Shown: positions 45,620 through 58,935 of the stretch, in pieces
Position numbering within the stretch: the first letter of the stretch is position 1
How the letters are laid out: every line of letters begins with the position of its first letter
From: Gnetum montanum
Lineage: Eukaryota; Streptophyta; Gnetopsida; Gnetales; Gnetaceae
Length of the DNA: 64,000 nucleotides
Assembly (NCBI GenBank): GCA_015680685.1
Contig: MNCI01010828.1
Coordinates: forward strand, 384,474-448,473
Direction: 5' to 3'
Made by a program: the position numbers and the translations under genes
Notes under the pieces: generated by a model
The model's database searches: none
Told to the model about the DNA's origin: nothing
What the model saw: only the letters and a program-made list of their open reading frames with translations

Positions 45620-46531
45620 TGATGAATCGTGGTTTGCCAGGCCTCGATATCAAATCCTCGATATCGGGTACGCAATATTGTAGCTTGGATAACAATATCA
45701 AATACACGATATCATGATTCCTGTGTAGGCCTATAAATACAACCTTCGGGCGCACAGGAAAGGGGGGAGTTGGTAACTCTTAGGGTAGAGTCTTTTTGTT
45801 AGTTTTCAATTAGTTTTAGTTCTTTCTGTAGTGCATGCTTGTAGTGTGATGATTGTAATTGTATGAAACTTTTATTTGAGTGTGATGTACTTGGGACACA
45901 CACATGATTGGAAATAAAGATCGAGATTACTCCATCATTGCAGCATTCACTTAGCTTTTAATTACTTTACCTGTTAACTATTATTTATCATTTTCCTCAT
46001 TAATATTTCTTTATCATCAATTACTATTCCTGTTGTNGTTTTCCTCATTAATATTTCTTTATCATCAATTACTATTCCTGTTGTTAAATGCAAAATGAGT
46101 ATGAATTAATCACGAACATTTAAGTGTAACTACTTGGTAACCTAGTAGTGTATCTAGAAGTGCTCAAGTAATGTGTGCTTGGTAATCCAAAAAGTAGTAC
46201 AAGAGGTCTAAGATGCGTACAAATGATTAAGGACGGATGCTCATCGCACTTAGGCTAGTTAGATTTTGCTTCTCATTGCCTATTAGCTTAAAACAAGATT
46301 ATTCTCCATCGCCTCTAGGAGTAGCACGAGTTTAGGATCACATCATTCGCCTCACTCTCGACTAAACCATATGTGACAAAGTAAATACTAGTCCAGGTGG
46401 GAAGACAACGAACTGTGATCAACATGTAACTATCTAGATACTACAACTAGTCCATCTATGGAGTTCGACCGGATCATGCGTACATGCTCGTATTCATATA
46501 GTTGAGTCTAGGGGTACCTTGCCACTCATCA
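45620..46531 (+). repeat. Element E 3' LTR
   Basis: TGATGAATCGTGG...CACTCATCA. GATATC-type units lie at about 45645-45715, with a TATA box ctataaata at 45731-45739. It is collinear with 37246-38141. It contains the single-N join at 46037. Confidence 0.92.
45991..46083. other. Single N (46037) with 46-bp duplicated flank (assembly join)
   Basis: The 46 bases ending tattcctgttgt before the N recur after it. The 5' LTR of the same element has one copy. Confidence 0.88.
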
Positions 46532-46536
46532 TTAAG

Positions 46537-47060
46537 GATTCACAAGATCATGTATAGTAGTTAGGGGATGCAGTGATTGAGAAAATGGAATATCACTTAG
46601 GAGGATGTGTAGCACAATTCTAAACATATTCACAAACTAGTCAAGCAAAAGTTTTTAACATATATGTAGGCTAATATGAAAGGCAAGAGGTAATTTTATT
46701 TATACCACATTAGATCTAATAAACTAGATGTAGAAGCTCACTATCTCTTAGATGCTATTTACATTAAGTATTAGAATGATATTAGCAGGCTTTGGTTAAG
46801 TTCTCATCATCTTAGAATTGAAAGTGAAAAATGTATTCAACTCCCCTGAGATGAGTGCATTTATAGGTTGTGTAGATCAAGAGCCCTTGACGATGAGTTA
46901 CATGTGTTTATTTCTTGTGCTATAACTACCCATTTGAGATAATGTTATAATGCTATAGGCAAAAACCTGTATAATTTGTTTTGATGCCCCCATTGGTACT
47001 TGATCAATTTGTAGAGTCTATTTTTTATAAACATGTAAATTCTGTCCAATAGATCCTATG
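46537..47060 (+). pseudogene. LINE C-terminal tail, continuation after element E
   Basis: It reads SRLWLSSHHLRIESEKCIQL and CIYRLCRSRALDDELHVFIS then C (about 46785-46920), the Cys-x2-Cys ... His/Cys tail seen at the end of plant LINE ORF2. It joins the fragment ending at 37240 when element E is removed. Confidence 0.6.
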
Positions 47061-47634
47061 GGTCTTCAGACATAATAAAGCTTCATTTCATTTCAATAAA
47101 GTATCATTTTTCCTAAGCACAATTTTCATGTGTAATATAAATTTTTATTTCAATTGACAAAGTAATAAATAGTCTAAAATGGCTTACAACGTTTCCAATT
47201 TTAAAAAAAAATCAGCAATAAAATGCATGTATTATACTAAGTTATTTCTCATAAGCAAAAGTGAGCATGCTACTTGGTTATGGTATGTATATTTATTGAA
47301 TCCTATGCTAAGTGGATCACCAAATGGATAACTCATATAGTGAGGAGTTGTGATTATTTATCATGATTACTCATTACAATTAGTCGATTACCATTTTCTT
47401 TTGCTCTTACTAATATATTATGCATAAACTTAAATAATAACATAAAAAAGTAACATATACACTTTTTTTCAAGAAACTTGGGGGTTGGTAGTCCAACCCC
47501 TACCCACACAGTAACTTAGATGCTAATTACTAAAAGAGTGTTCCATCATAAAGCTACTACACAGCTACATAATTGCTAAATTTGAATCTAAATTTTATGG
47601 TAATTTTAATTCATAGCTTAGCATTCTCTACTAG
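47061..47634. other. AT-rich intergenic, nothing recognised
   Basis: No open frame or repeat end of note. Confidence 0.3.
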
Positions 47635-47690
47635 GATCAAACTTTTGACTTGAGATTTCTATGCTAAGGCTCTTGTTAGTAAGGTAACAC
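47635..47690 (-). repeat. tRNA-derived (SINE-like) relic
   Basis: On the minus strand, GAGGTGTTACCTTACTAACA is followed by AGAGCCTTAGCATAG, an A-box-like region, and later AAAAGTTTGATCC, close to the B-box GGTTCGATCC. Spacing fits a tRNA-like head. Confidence 0.4.
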
Positions 47691-47939
47691 CTCATTGGAA
47701 ATTTCTATGAACTTTGTTACAATCTCAACATAACTATGTTTCACTTAAGTTATTTCTCAGACACCTTATTCCATGTTGCTTTTGGAGTGTAATTTGCTTC
47801 CACTAAAAGAATGAAGCTTTCTAACAATTTATTGATTATATTCAAAAACTCTCAAAGTCAAAGCATCCAAAGTTTTCTAAAAAGAGTCCTTCAAAGTACA
47901 AGAGAACAAGGATGATATTTTCAAGGAATAAAATGACTC

Positions 47940-48410
47940 AAAACTTTGAAAATCTCAATGGAGGCAATGCAAAATAATCCTAAACATGTTCGGAAGTTAG
48001 TAAAACATCAGGTTTTAGCAAGGTTATGGTCAAATGTTGAAGGAAAAAAAGTTCTACTTGGAGCATATTAGAGGTAATTCTTTAGATTCTCTAGTCTAGT
48101 ATCTTACAACTTATATCCTAATACTAGCTCGTAGTTTTATTAGTATGCTTTGTTTGAGTTCACATGGTCTAAGGATTGAGAGTAGAAGATGGATTGACAT
48201 GCCAAGGGAAAAGCACACATGTCAATTGTGTGGATCTAAAGGCCTTAAGGATCAACCTCATGTTTTTCTTAGTTGTCATGTGATTGATCATTTGAGGTAG
48301 AAATACAATTTGTATGATTTGTTTTTAATGCATCTTGTAGTGGTTAGCTACTTTGTTGAGTCAATTTTTGTTCTTCATGACATGAATGTACTGACAATCT
48401 AATAGATCCT
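47940..48410 (+). pseudogene. Second LINE C-terminal tail
   Basis: The frame at 48145-48300 is open over about 50 codons: LRIESRRWIDMPREKHTCQL, CGSKGLKDQPHVFLSCHVI, DHLR-stop. It has the same motif as 46785-46920 with intact Cys/His spacing, so it is a separate, better preserved copy. Confidence 0.65.
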
Positions 48411-48859
48411 TTGGGTCTATAGATGTTAATAGGTTAGTTTCAATTTCATATTAGGTAAATTTGTTAATGGAAAGATGACATATTGGTAACCTTCCAATGC
48501 ATGGATATTAATGTGACGATTCATGAGGATAATCCTTTAGATGATTAAATTATTTTTAAAATTTTCAATAAAAATTGGATCATATTAGCTACGATGTTTG
48601 CTAAGACTGTAAGATAAAAGTTTTTGTAGTTCAAATCTTTCAAATCTCATTTTAATATATTAATGTAATCTTTTTTTTTTACTTGCTCAACTAATTGATT
48701 ATTGAAAAGAAAAGGAAAATCTAGCAAGTTGGCTTTCATGACAATCAAGCGTTTTATTCCTTTATAAGTAGGAATGACTTGGTTAGATAGAATAAAGAGA
48801 AAGAGAAAAATATAAATTTAACATATATTATTTTAATAATTTCAATCCTCTAATTAGAT

Positions 48860-49210
48860 GATGAAATCGATCAAGACATAAGAAATAAAGTAGAGGTAGA
48901 AATGTCAAAATGGAGACATGATAGTGGTGTTCTATGTGATAATAGAATATCAATAACGTAGTAGGAAAAATTATACAAAACAATAATCATGCTTGCTATC
49001 TTATATGGTGTTGAATGTTGGGTAGTACAAAAGAGGCATGAATAACAAATCAGTGTTGCAGAAATGTGAATGTTTAGATAGATATTGAATGTTACTAAAA
49101 GAGGTAAATGATATAATACATACATTACAGGAATACTTGGAGTAGCTTCTATTTTAGACAAGCTACAAGAATGAGGAATTAGATGGTTTAGACACTACAT
49201 TGTGTCTACT
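48860..49210 (+). pseudogene. LINE RT distal segment of another family
   Basis: It reads KVEVEMSKWRHDSGVLCDNR, EKLYKTIIMLAILYGVECW, VVQKRHE and QISVAEM, ending ILGVASILDKLQE and IRWF. This matches the widespread plant RT-related segment with the pattern KFY.T...A.LYG.ECW and VAEMRMLRWM. Four or more stops. Confidence 0.7.
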
Positions 49211-49934
49211 TTTCCATTCCATAGAAGTAGAGCTCTATATAGTATAATGTCAAGACATCACACAACTGAAGCATATCACAAGAAAATTGAATAAAATTGA
49301 ATTTCATTTATCTCACAATATAATAAGTTCATTACTTAAAGTAATTTGAAATTTACAAGGTTAGTTACCTTACAAGGAAGAATGACATGTGACCCATGTA
49401 AAGATAGGTTGAAATTGCAACTATTATTCTTTAAAATAATTAAAAAAACAAGGTTTTAGCTATAATCATCAATAAGGAAATTAAAAAAAAAATTGAATAA
49501 TACAAAAAATAAAAATAAAAAATAGAAAAGCCAACAACTAGTGCAAAGTAATTTTCTTCAAAAAAATTTGATGCGTTTTTATGTTTGAGGTTGTGTCCAA
49601 AAAGCAAGGGTCTGTAATCCATATGGAAGAATACTTGATTCAAAAATTGTGAGATATTATCTATATAGATCAAATGGCTATGGATTTTAGTTTTCTTTTA
49701 ATGGAGTTAAAACAACATGTGTACAAATTTTTAAGTAATGATGTTAAATCCAGTGGAAGCATTGCATATATATATTTTCGAAAAAGGAACACAAGTAAAG
49801 TGAAGTGGATTAAGGTCTAATTGATTACAAAGGGCTTTATACAATGAAAAAGAATGAATTGTTAATAAACTTTTTTACAAATTTTAAATAAGGATTCATT
49901 TATTTTTACAAATTTTAAATAAGGATTCATTTAT
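49211..49934. other. AT-rich intergenic, nothing recognised
   Basis: A 34-bp tandem duplication (tttacaaattttaaataagg) is at about 49872-49940. The minus-strand open frame at 49440-49673 is low-complexity and hydrophobic without a known domain. Confidence 0.35.
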
Positions 49935-50130
49935 AATAAATATGGCATTGGTAACATACTTGTATTCAAAACTACATTATATAGATGCAAATATTGTCTT
50001 TTTCAATGGAAATTTAAACAATGCAATTTACATAGTCAAGCATGAAAAGTTTGAGAATGCAAAGAATACATGTACATTATGTAAATTAAAGAAATCTTCT
50101 ATGGTTTTAAAAAAGCTTCTTGCCAATAAT
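49935..50130 (+). pseudogene. Ty1/copia reverse transcriptase fragment
   Basis: It reads LHYIDANIVFFNGNLNNAIY, IVKHEKFENAKNTCTLCKLK and KSSMVLKK. This matches the copia RT core pattern (.QMDVKTAFLNG.L.EEIYM.QPEGF ... V.KLKKSLYGLKQ). It is only about 65 codons; no LTRs were found. Confidence 0.75.
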
Positions 50131-50765
50131 ATCTTGAGTTTAAGAAAATGGTAATGCTTCTTTAGCTTTTATTTATTTATTCTTAGACCATGCTTCATTG
50201 CCTATCTCCTTTAAGATTAGTAGGGGCAAAGTTTATTTTCTTTGCACTTTAAGTTGGTATAATTTAATAGCAACACTGGCATAAACTTTCTTTAAAAGAC
50301 CATTGCACTTTGAAATAGAGATTCACTAAGATAAGCTTATGTTGGATTAAACCATATATACAAAACATGTTAGAGAGGTTTAAAATGCAAAGAGGTCATG
50401 GTGATTTTACAAAATAGTATAAGCTCTTACACATGGAAGTTCATCACCTTAGTGTTATTAATTATTTATACTCTGAATTAGTGGGATGATCTTACAACAG
50501 GAAATCCAGTTATAATTAAATTTACAAAATTTACGTTTTTGCATATAGAAACCCTGAATGCCAAAGCTGAAATGCAATCGGGTTCATGATCTTTCTTTCA
50601 CCTTCACCTTTATTAATAACTAGATTCTAATCTATGAGTTATGCTGAAGCAAACCAACAAAAAATGTAATTCACTCTATTTCTGATATCCTTGCCATTAC
50701 TACAGTTCTCAACGGATATCGTAAATTGGCAGATTGCATCTTTTCGAAAACATTACTTTCAACGC
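50131..50765. other. Upstream flank of the plantacyanin gene
   Basis: AT-rich. No gene or recognisable transposon. Confidence 0.35.
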
Positions 50766-50790
50766 TCGCTCTCTCTCTATATAATAAAAA
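50766..50790 (+). promoter_or_regulatory. Candidate promoter: CT tract and TATA box for the plantacyanin gene
   Basis: gctctctctctatataataa combines a pyrimidine patch with TATATAAT, about 390 bases before the ATG. Plant core promoters often carry such a Y patch, but the distance would require a long leader, so a nearer start site remains possible. Confidence 0.35.
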
Positions 50791-51173
50791 TCATTTAAAG
50801 AAGACTGCATACATAGGAGGATGAACCCAGAAATCACTAATTATTTAACCCCTGAATGCGGCATGAGCGTGCATTTTAGTACAAGAGACATGCTTCACGA
50901 CGTGCCAGACATGCCAGGCCATAAATTCAACTTTGAAACGTCAAATTACGGAAAAAAATTTAAAAAATAATACGAACATGTTTGATTCGATCCTGCAATC
51001 AGATTCTAATAGAGTTTGCATCCTTTCACGTTCTTGGCACGTTCCCAAGTTGCCGTACAAATATGCTAAACTGATTTCTCTTAGAAACATGTACTGAAAT
51101 TGCAAAACACAGATCAGAGCTCAGCTTAGCTTGTAGGCATTGTCATCCTGGTGGAACTTGATTTTCAGCATTC

Positions 51174-51892
51174 ATGGCGAGGATGGTAATGGTAAAGTCA
51201 AATGTTGCTGCAACGGCGATGCTGATTCTGGTTCTGGGTTTGGCCCTGCAAATCAGTATATCTGATGCTAAGGCATACTTTGTTGGTGGCAGATTCGGCT
51301 GGGACGTTCTCAATTATTCCAAATGGTCCAGAAGCACCATTTTCAGAGCTGGTGACGTCCTCGGTACGCAGAGAAACCAATTTCATGTCTCATGCTTAAG
51401 TTTCATGAAAATAATGATTACCTGTATTGTTATAAATGTTTATACTCTGATATTTTAAAAATCCCAAAACACATTTGTCATTAAATTTATTGTTTCTGAT
51501 CACCACTGTGATTGGTTTAATACCTTAAACTTAGCTGAACTCTTATCTGAAACTTGAATCAGCCCAAGTATTCTTTCCCATCCTTTTGCATTGGTAGGAA
51601 ATTCACTAACTGCTGTAATTTACAAATTCCAAACCTTAGTGTAACTGGATTGGAGGCAGTAAGATTCTAAATTGAGTTGGCTGCCATTGCAGTGTTCAAA
51701 TATGAGCCGGAGTCCCATGAGGTTGCAGTGGTGAGCCAGAAGGAATACCAGACTTGCGTATTATCTCCAAAATCTCCAGTTTTTGCTACAGGTTATACCA
51801 AGATCGTGTTGAAGAAGGGCTGGAATTTCTTCATGTGTGGCAGGCCTGGCCACTGCCAAGCTGGCATGAAGCTTGCAGTGTGGGCCATATAA
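51174..51892 (+). CDS. Plantacyanin-like blue copper protein (phytocyanin), two exons
   Basis: A small secreted type-1 copper protein of the plant cell wall space; family roles include electron transfer and signalling, and its precise role is unknown. Exon 1 is 51174-51363, exon 2 is 51693-51892, with GT...AG intron 51364-51692 (phase 1). Translation gives 129 residues, normal for plantacyanins. Residues 1-32 are a signal peptide ending ISISDA; the mature part starts KAYFVGGRFGWD. All four copper ligands are present: His72 (ESHEV), Cys112 (FFMC), His117 (PGHCQ) and Met122 (AGMK). Met as axial ligand is the plantacyanin/uclacyanin state. Cys85 and Cys118 form the expected disulfide. No Pro/Ser-rich tail or GPI signal follows, which separates it from uclacyanins and early nodulin-like proteins. 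The frame is fully open across the splice (GDVL-VFKYEP). Confidence 0.93.
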
Positions 51893-52037
51893 ATTTGGAT
51901 TTAAGACTTCCTTGATGAGATCAGCATTGAACCTCAAAATTATAATCCTTTTATTATAATCCATAGTTATATATCCTTCTTATCAGATTTTTTAGTGTTC
52001 CTCTGTTAAAATAGGATGCTAAGAGACTTGTGAAATG

Positions 52038-52043
52038 AATAAA
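52038..52043 (+). terminator. Candidate polyadenylation signal of the plantacyanin gene
   Basis: AATAAA, 146 bases after the stop codon, with T-rich sequence downstream. Confidence 0.45.
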
Positions 52044-54600
52044 TGCGGACATATGAGTTCTGTTTTTGAGTCAATTTTCTCTGAAGACTGTCATATATGT
52101 TTGTGTTCACTGTATGTTTGAGTTATGGAATAATACTGCAGGTAAGTATAGCACAGCTATTGCACAAGTACAATCTTGTTTTACAGATGTTTTTTGTTAG
52201 TTACTGTGTATACCCTGAATTTGCAAATATTTGTGTGACCTCCCTATGTAAAGATGTTGGATGTTGCAGTAAACAATTGGAAGGTTCAATGATGCATGCA
52301 TGATTTGCTTAGTTGATATCCTATCTCATGGTATTCCCTTCGATTTATATTTGCATAGAAATAGTAAGTTAATTTTCCCTTCGGATGAATTATATCCTGA
52401 TGCTCAAATGCAAAATCTAGCAGCCACACATATTTAACAGATCTAATAACTCTCAAATTAAAATTTTTGAACTTCCATCGACATTTGCGTTGTCAAGTAC
52501 CGTCAATGTTGTGAACTTGAGCAGTTTAAACGTGCTTAATTTGAAGGCGTTAGGTTTGACATGTTGCTGATTGCAGCTTTACAAGCATATCTATTTTAAT
52601 AACATCCTAACTGTTTTCTAGAACTTTGTATCGGTAACATCCGTAACCTATCGGGTAAATTTTAATTTATTAATAAGTGAAACCGGAACTATTTATACCC
52701 ACGCTTGTGGACTCCACATTGAAACCCAATAATTCCTTAAAAAATCAGCTAATAAGGATAGACACTTGGCTAATTTACACCTGTCCAATTCAAAATGCAA
52801 TGTGTTGGTATTGGGGCTCCTTCCCTACTTAACAAACCCCTTATTAAGAGCCAACAATTATTTTAAAAAATTTATGTTGGTAATGATACATTTAGATAAG
52901 TTACCCTTAGTTTCCTTGTTTGATTTTCTATCTTTCACTTTTTTTAATAGCAAGTTTTGCTATTGCATTGTTTTAACCAATGATTAAAAACTCAGAAAAA
53001 TACTTGATTTGGCATGAGAAATGACGAGGCGAAACTCGGCCAGTCAGATAACTTAGCAGAGAAAATTGGCAAATTTTAAAAATATATTAAAATAAAGCAT
53101 ATTTCTAAATTGCTAAAAAAATCTTCAATTTCTAAACCATTTGATGTATTAAATAAATCTTTTAGATGAGTATTATGAGACTTCAGTGACCCAAAATCTA
53201 GCAATATCAAATATAGATAAAGTTACCATGCATGCAAGCACATATACCTAAATCAAAGTATAGCAATAAAGTTGTAAATTAGGCAGGTGATACATGTTGC
53301 TGCAGTAATTAAGATAAAAATATGAAACTAAAAAGCTGCAATAACTTATGGGCTGCAACTGTTGCAATGCAACGTGAAATACAACTACAACTAAGAACCA
53401 TAACCTGGACTATCAACAATCAAAACAAAAGCTTGGTCTAGAAAGATGTGATGGGAATAATGTAAATATAGTAGCAAGTTGACAAGAGAGAATGAAGTGT
53501 CGAGATTATACTAAGGTTGTTTCCACGGTTTGGTTGTTTTTCCTAATTATTTGTTTCAACTTTTATTTTATTTTTTAAATTAATTAAAGTTTCCATGGCT
53601 TATGGAATTAATCACCAACATTCATAGAAAATTGGAAAGGCTTGACATGAGTTCAACAGACTGGGCAGCAAAGTCAAATTTGCCTGTGGTTAAGGGTGGT
53701 TAAAAAGTCATTGGTTTTAACAATACTAGTGTTACGGGACTTGGACTCTGTGAGTCACTCATTTTATCAGAACATAAACTCGGATTTGGCGAGTTAATGG
53801 GGTAACATGCATCAAGGTTGAAATGACTGGTGGAAAATTATATTTTCACCTTTTTGACCCTCTCAAATATTCTCAAGTTCTGACCCGCCTTGTTAGCGGG
53901 GAGTTACTCCACTGGACAAAAAACCCGGGAGAAACTCTGAGAGCACTGGCAGAAACTCGTAACATTGAACAAGGCAAATAATTCATTAGAAATCTCATTA
54001 TGGATAACTTTTTCTTTAAAAGTTCAAGTGAGAAGAATGCTTCATATCTCCAACACGCTATGACCAAGAGCTAATTCACAAAAAATTCAAGTAATAAGAT
54101 TTGGAAATGAAACCCTAATTTTTTAAAAACATGATTACTAATAATATTTTGTCTATAATTACCTATAATGATGGTTAGAAAATAGCATCTAACCAAATTT
54201 TCATTGGAAAAGAGGAATTGCTTTCATTTCATGATAAAGGTTCCTCTCAACAAAGATGCATAAAAAGTGGGTTAAGTATTTTGTTTTTAAGCTTGCAAAA
54301 GTATGTACATCAATTTCCAAAAGTCTTACTATCATTATTTATTTAACCTCAATAAACACACCAGAAAACTTTAGATGTGTTATTAACTTTACATAAAATG
54401 CAAATTATGAAATAATTATCTTTTACAATAACATAAATAATAAAACTTTCATTATTATAAATTTTTACTTTATATTTAATGAAATATATCTACAATAAAA
54501 TAACTTTATATTGAAATGATACTTTATATGATATAAAAGCGGTCTGATTTGCATTGCATCAACAAGATGATAATACATAACAGCAAGAATTATAATTATT
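52044..54600. other. Intergenic, no gene recognised
   Basis: AT-rich with some more GC-rich patches around 53020-53060 and 53730-53960 that share gactcgg/actcggc/ggcgag motifs. These may be remnants of one repeat. The minus-strand frame at 53873-54067 lies in this patch and has no known domain. Confidence 0.35.
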
Positions 54601-54865
54601 ATAAGACCTGTTATTATATATGCTTAATAAAATTAAGCATATCTCATTTAAAGACAGGCTAACTTCTTCTCATTCTGATACAAAAGAGAACGGCTTGCAT
54701 ACCAAGGAAATACAGCAGGACAGAAAAACATACACTGAACGTAAGCGAAAACAAACTTGTACGTGCCAGGGAAGGAACAACAAAAGAAAACTACCAAAAT
54801 AGGTAAGTAAATAAAGGAAAATATAGCAAGTCTGCATGGATTTTTGGAGGTCAGACAAAGTGGGT

Positions 54866-56554
<1,689 letters not shown>

Positions 56555-56618
56555 ATCTTATGATAACTCAATATGTAATGTTGTTTTGAGATGGGATCAA
56601 AGTGGTGGCATGAATCCT

Positions 56619-56628
56619 CTTTATATAG
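56619..56628 (-). promoter_or_regulatory. TATA box of the cysteine protease gene
   Basis: Minus-strand CTATATAAAG lies about 65 bases before the ATG at 56554, implying a leader of roughly 30-35 bases. Confidence 0.75.
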
Positions 56629-56891
56629 GAAAGCCTGTCATGCAAAGTTACAATAATTTGTTCCAGATTACAATTTCCACAAAATTGTGGAAACCTAAAT
56701 CTTCAATGAAAACGCACACTACGCAGAGCTGGTTTGGCTTGGCTTTTCTTGCGGAAAATTTTCCATGTCATAAGACTGCGTTTCCTCTATTCTACGTGTC
56801 GGAGATGTTAAACTTTAAAGCATTCAATTTTCGGAACCTCTGCCCACAAAAAGTTTCTTCCCTCCGATAATTTTGATAGGATGCAGACGGG

Positions 56892-57402
56892 AGAAGTCCT
56901 GCCAGTCATAGGCGTAGTTATTCGGCCTCGCAATCAAAGCGAAAAAAAGCATCCGTCGTCTTCTTTATTTATTCGGCTCTTCATCGTATGAGAAACGGTA
57001 CCCACTTTCTAAGCCCATATTCTTTGGAAAATGGAAAAAGGAAACTTATCCAGAAGTCCTGCCAATCATAGGCATAGTTATTCGGCCCCACACAATAAAC
57101 CATCCGTCGTCTCCTGTATTTATTCGGCTCTTCATCGTATGAGAAACAGTTTAATATTAAACAATAAACACAATTCAGACGTTACCCACTTTCTAACCCA
57201 TATTCTTTGGAAAATGGAAATTGAAAACTTCTCCAGAAGTCCTGCCAATCATAAGCATAGTTATTCGGTCCCACACAATCAAATCAGAATTTATTCGGCT
57301 CTTCATCGTATTAGAAACGGTTTAATATTAAACAATAAACACAATTCAAACGTTACCCACTTTCTAACCCCATATTCTTTGAAAAATGGAAAAAGGAAAC
57401 TG
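56892..57402. repeat. Three tandem copies of a 160-183-bp repeat upstream of the protease gene
   Basis: agaagtcctgcc starts copies at 56892, 57052 and 57235. Each continues with cagttattcgg-like text (atagttattcggcc), tttattcggctcttcatcgt, a cattaaac/taaacaataaacac stretch (copies 2 and 3) and acccactttctaa, catattcttt. Copies 2 and 3 are closest. The small open frame at 57031-57441 is a translation of the repeat, not a gene. Confidence 0.85.
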
Positions 57403-58140
57403 GGTGTTGGAAGATTTAGAAGCGCAGATTTCGGATTATGAAAAATCATAGCATGACTTCCGGTCTTACGTATGCATGCCGCTATGCAAATCCTTCGTTT
57501 CCATTTCAAACGATGCCGTGTACAATATGATACGCTTTTGTTTTCTTGACATTGAAAAATTCTAATTTAGTTTATTAATAGAATCGGCGCAATTGCAATT
57601 ACGGTTGGTTTTTAATTTTTAATATTGTGTACCTTGCCGTTTGTGAGTTCTTAGTATAGAAGTTACAAGCTATGAATGCCACTATATAAAAATGGCTTAT
57701 TAAATGATGATGAAGAATAAGAATACATCATGAGGTGTTAGGTTAGTGGTAAGGCTCTTGATTTGGAAATTATTATTTTTTTATTTTTTGAAAAAAATCA
57801 AATGAATTTGTGTTCCCAAAAAAAGCTATACATCTGTATAGTGCAGGCCAGATCAGTTGGCCCCACACCGACCAAGAACACTAACCTAGAAACCCCCACG
57901 AACCTCCTATACTGTCTGAAATTGTCGATGCTCGGTTGGAATGAAAAAGACACCGAGAGATCTACAGACAGGTACAGAAGACCCTGCCTTCGCGGATCAA
58001 ACAAAGACTTCCCCAACGTTTGCCGCTACAACATGTTGGGTTACATGCAAATGGCGTAACAGATGTAAAACTGAGTGTAAACGTACAGGAATGTAAACAG
58101 TAAGCACACAATAACGAACGAAAACTGTAACAAATCTTGG
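57403..58140. other. Spacer between the protease repeats and element G
   Basis: No gene recognised. A tRNA-A-box-like gttaggttagtggtaaggct lies at 57737-57757, shared in part with the SINE-like relic at 47635 (gaggtgtta). No B box follows, so it is at most a fragment. Confidence 0.35.
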
Positions 58141-58259
58141 CCAAAAATGCTGCTATATTATTGCATAATGAAAATTACAATGCACTGGTCTAGACGCAGT
58201 TGTGGATCTGACATAAGGCGGATGAAGAGCCCTGGTGGATGCTGAGGGATAATGGTCTG

Positions 58260-58935
58260 CTGGTTTCGGCTGCAGGCACAACGTGAAGGCTGTATGCTCA
58301 GCATGCAGTGTAGATGTCCAGCGTGCAGGATGGGTGTTCTGGATGCGCTAAGTGTGGATTGTCCCAAATTTTTGCCCAAATTTCTCAATTTTTGAACCCT
58401 GATCTAGTCAAAAATCAGGGTTTTTATACAGGCATGGGTGTTCTATTCGGATCTGAGACGGGATTATTAGCTGTGGGGTGCTGGAATTTTGGATCGGGTG
58501 ACATGTGGAGCATTGACCGAGTGCAGTCGAATGAAATTTTACAAGTATACAGCGTGCTGCATGCCAGCATGTACTGCTGCACGCCAGCGTGTACACGCTG
58601 GGCGTGTGAACTCGGTGTACAGACTTGACTAAAACAAAAGAAGTCATTTTTGCAAACTGCTGCTACAACAGGAAGTATCAAATTTGGCCCTCGGATTTGA
58701 ATTTGGATGTCACGAGAATGTTGCCCGTGGATGTCCAGCTCAGTTGGACTTGATCTGACATGGTTCTGGAGAGCCTTAATTGGTATATGTTGTGCTACAC
58801 ACTGTTCATACACGCTGGGCGTATATGCTGGAGATGCATGCTGGGCATGCACACTAAGCGTATACGCTGGGCGTGCACACTGAGCGTATACGCTGGGCAT
58901 GCACACTGAGCGTATACGCTGGGCGTGCACGTTGC
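58260..58935 (-). repeat. Array of GCGTATACGC-type palindromic repeats in the probable 3' LTR/UTR of element G
   Basis: At 58795-58935 a unit of about 30 bases, core gcgtatacgctgggcgtgca followed by cactga, repeats four to five times with changes. Related pieces (cagcgtgtacacgctgggcg at 58587; gctcagcatgcagtgt, gtccagcgtgcagg at 58287-58330) are scattered to the left. The long minus-strand frame at 58424-58930 is only a translation of these repeats. Confidence 0.75.

Larger units (their letters stand above)
37246..46531 (+). mobile_element. Element E: pol-less Athila-like element carrying gag and the 3' frame
   Basis: LTRs 37246-38141 and 45620-46531, PBS 38142, polypurine tract 45611-45619, and imperfect target duplication TTGAG (37241-37245) / TTAAG (46532-46536). 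The internal region holds gag (38271-40647), a 1.4-kb noncoding stretch, an internal palindrome/TATA module (42051-42120), an intron (42385-42634) and a 2.8-kb 3' frame (42635-45434). No protease, RT, RNaseH or integrase sequence is present, so movement would need pol from a relative. The internal region is about 4.1 kb shorter than in A, close to the size of pol. Confidence 0.9.

Noticed and set aside
53873-54067. 64-codon minus-strand frame between the two host genes
   Set aside because: No recognisable domain; it falls in a patch of short repeated actcgg/ggcgag motifs.
57031-57441. 136-codon plus-strand frame upstream of the protease gene
   Set aside because: It lies wholly in the three-copy repeat and repeats its own sequence; no start context or homology supports a gene.
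58424-58930. 168-codon minus-strand open frame rich in Tyr, Ala, Pro and His
   Set aside because: It is the translation of the GCGTATACGC tandem repeats; its periodic composition reflects the DNA repeat, and no domain is recognisable.
58795-58935. Considered a CRISPR-like array because of regular repeats
   Set aside because: Spacers are not unique, the unit is a degenerate tandem repeat, and the context is a plant retrotransposon.
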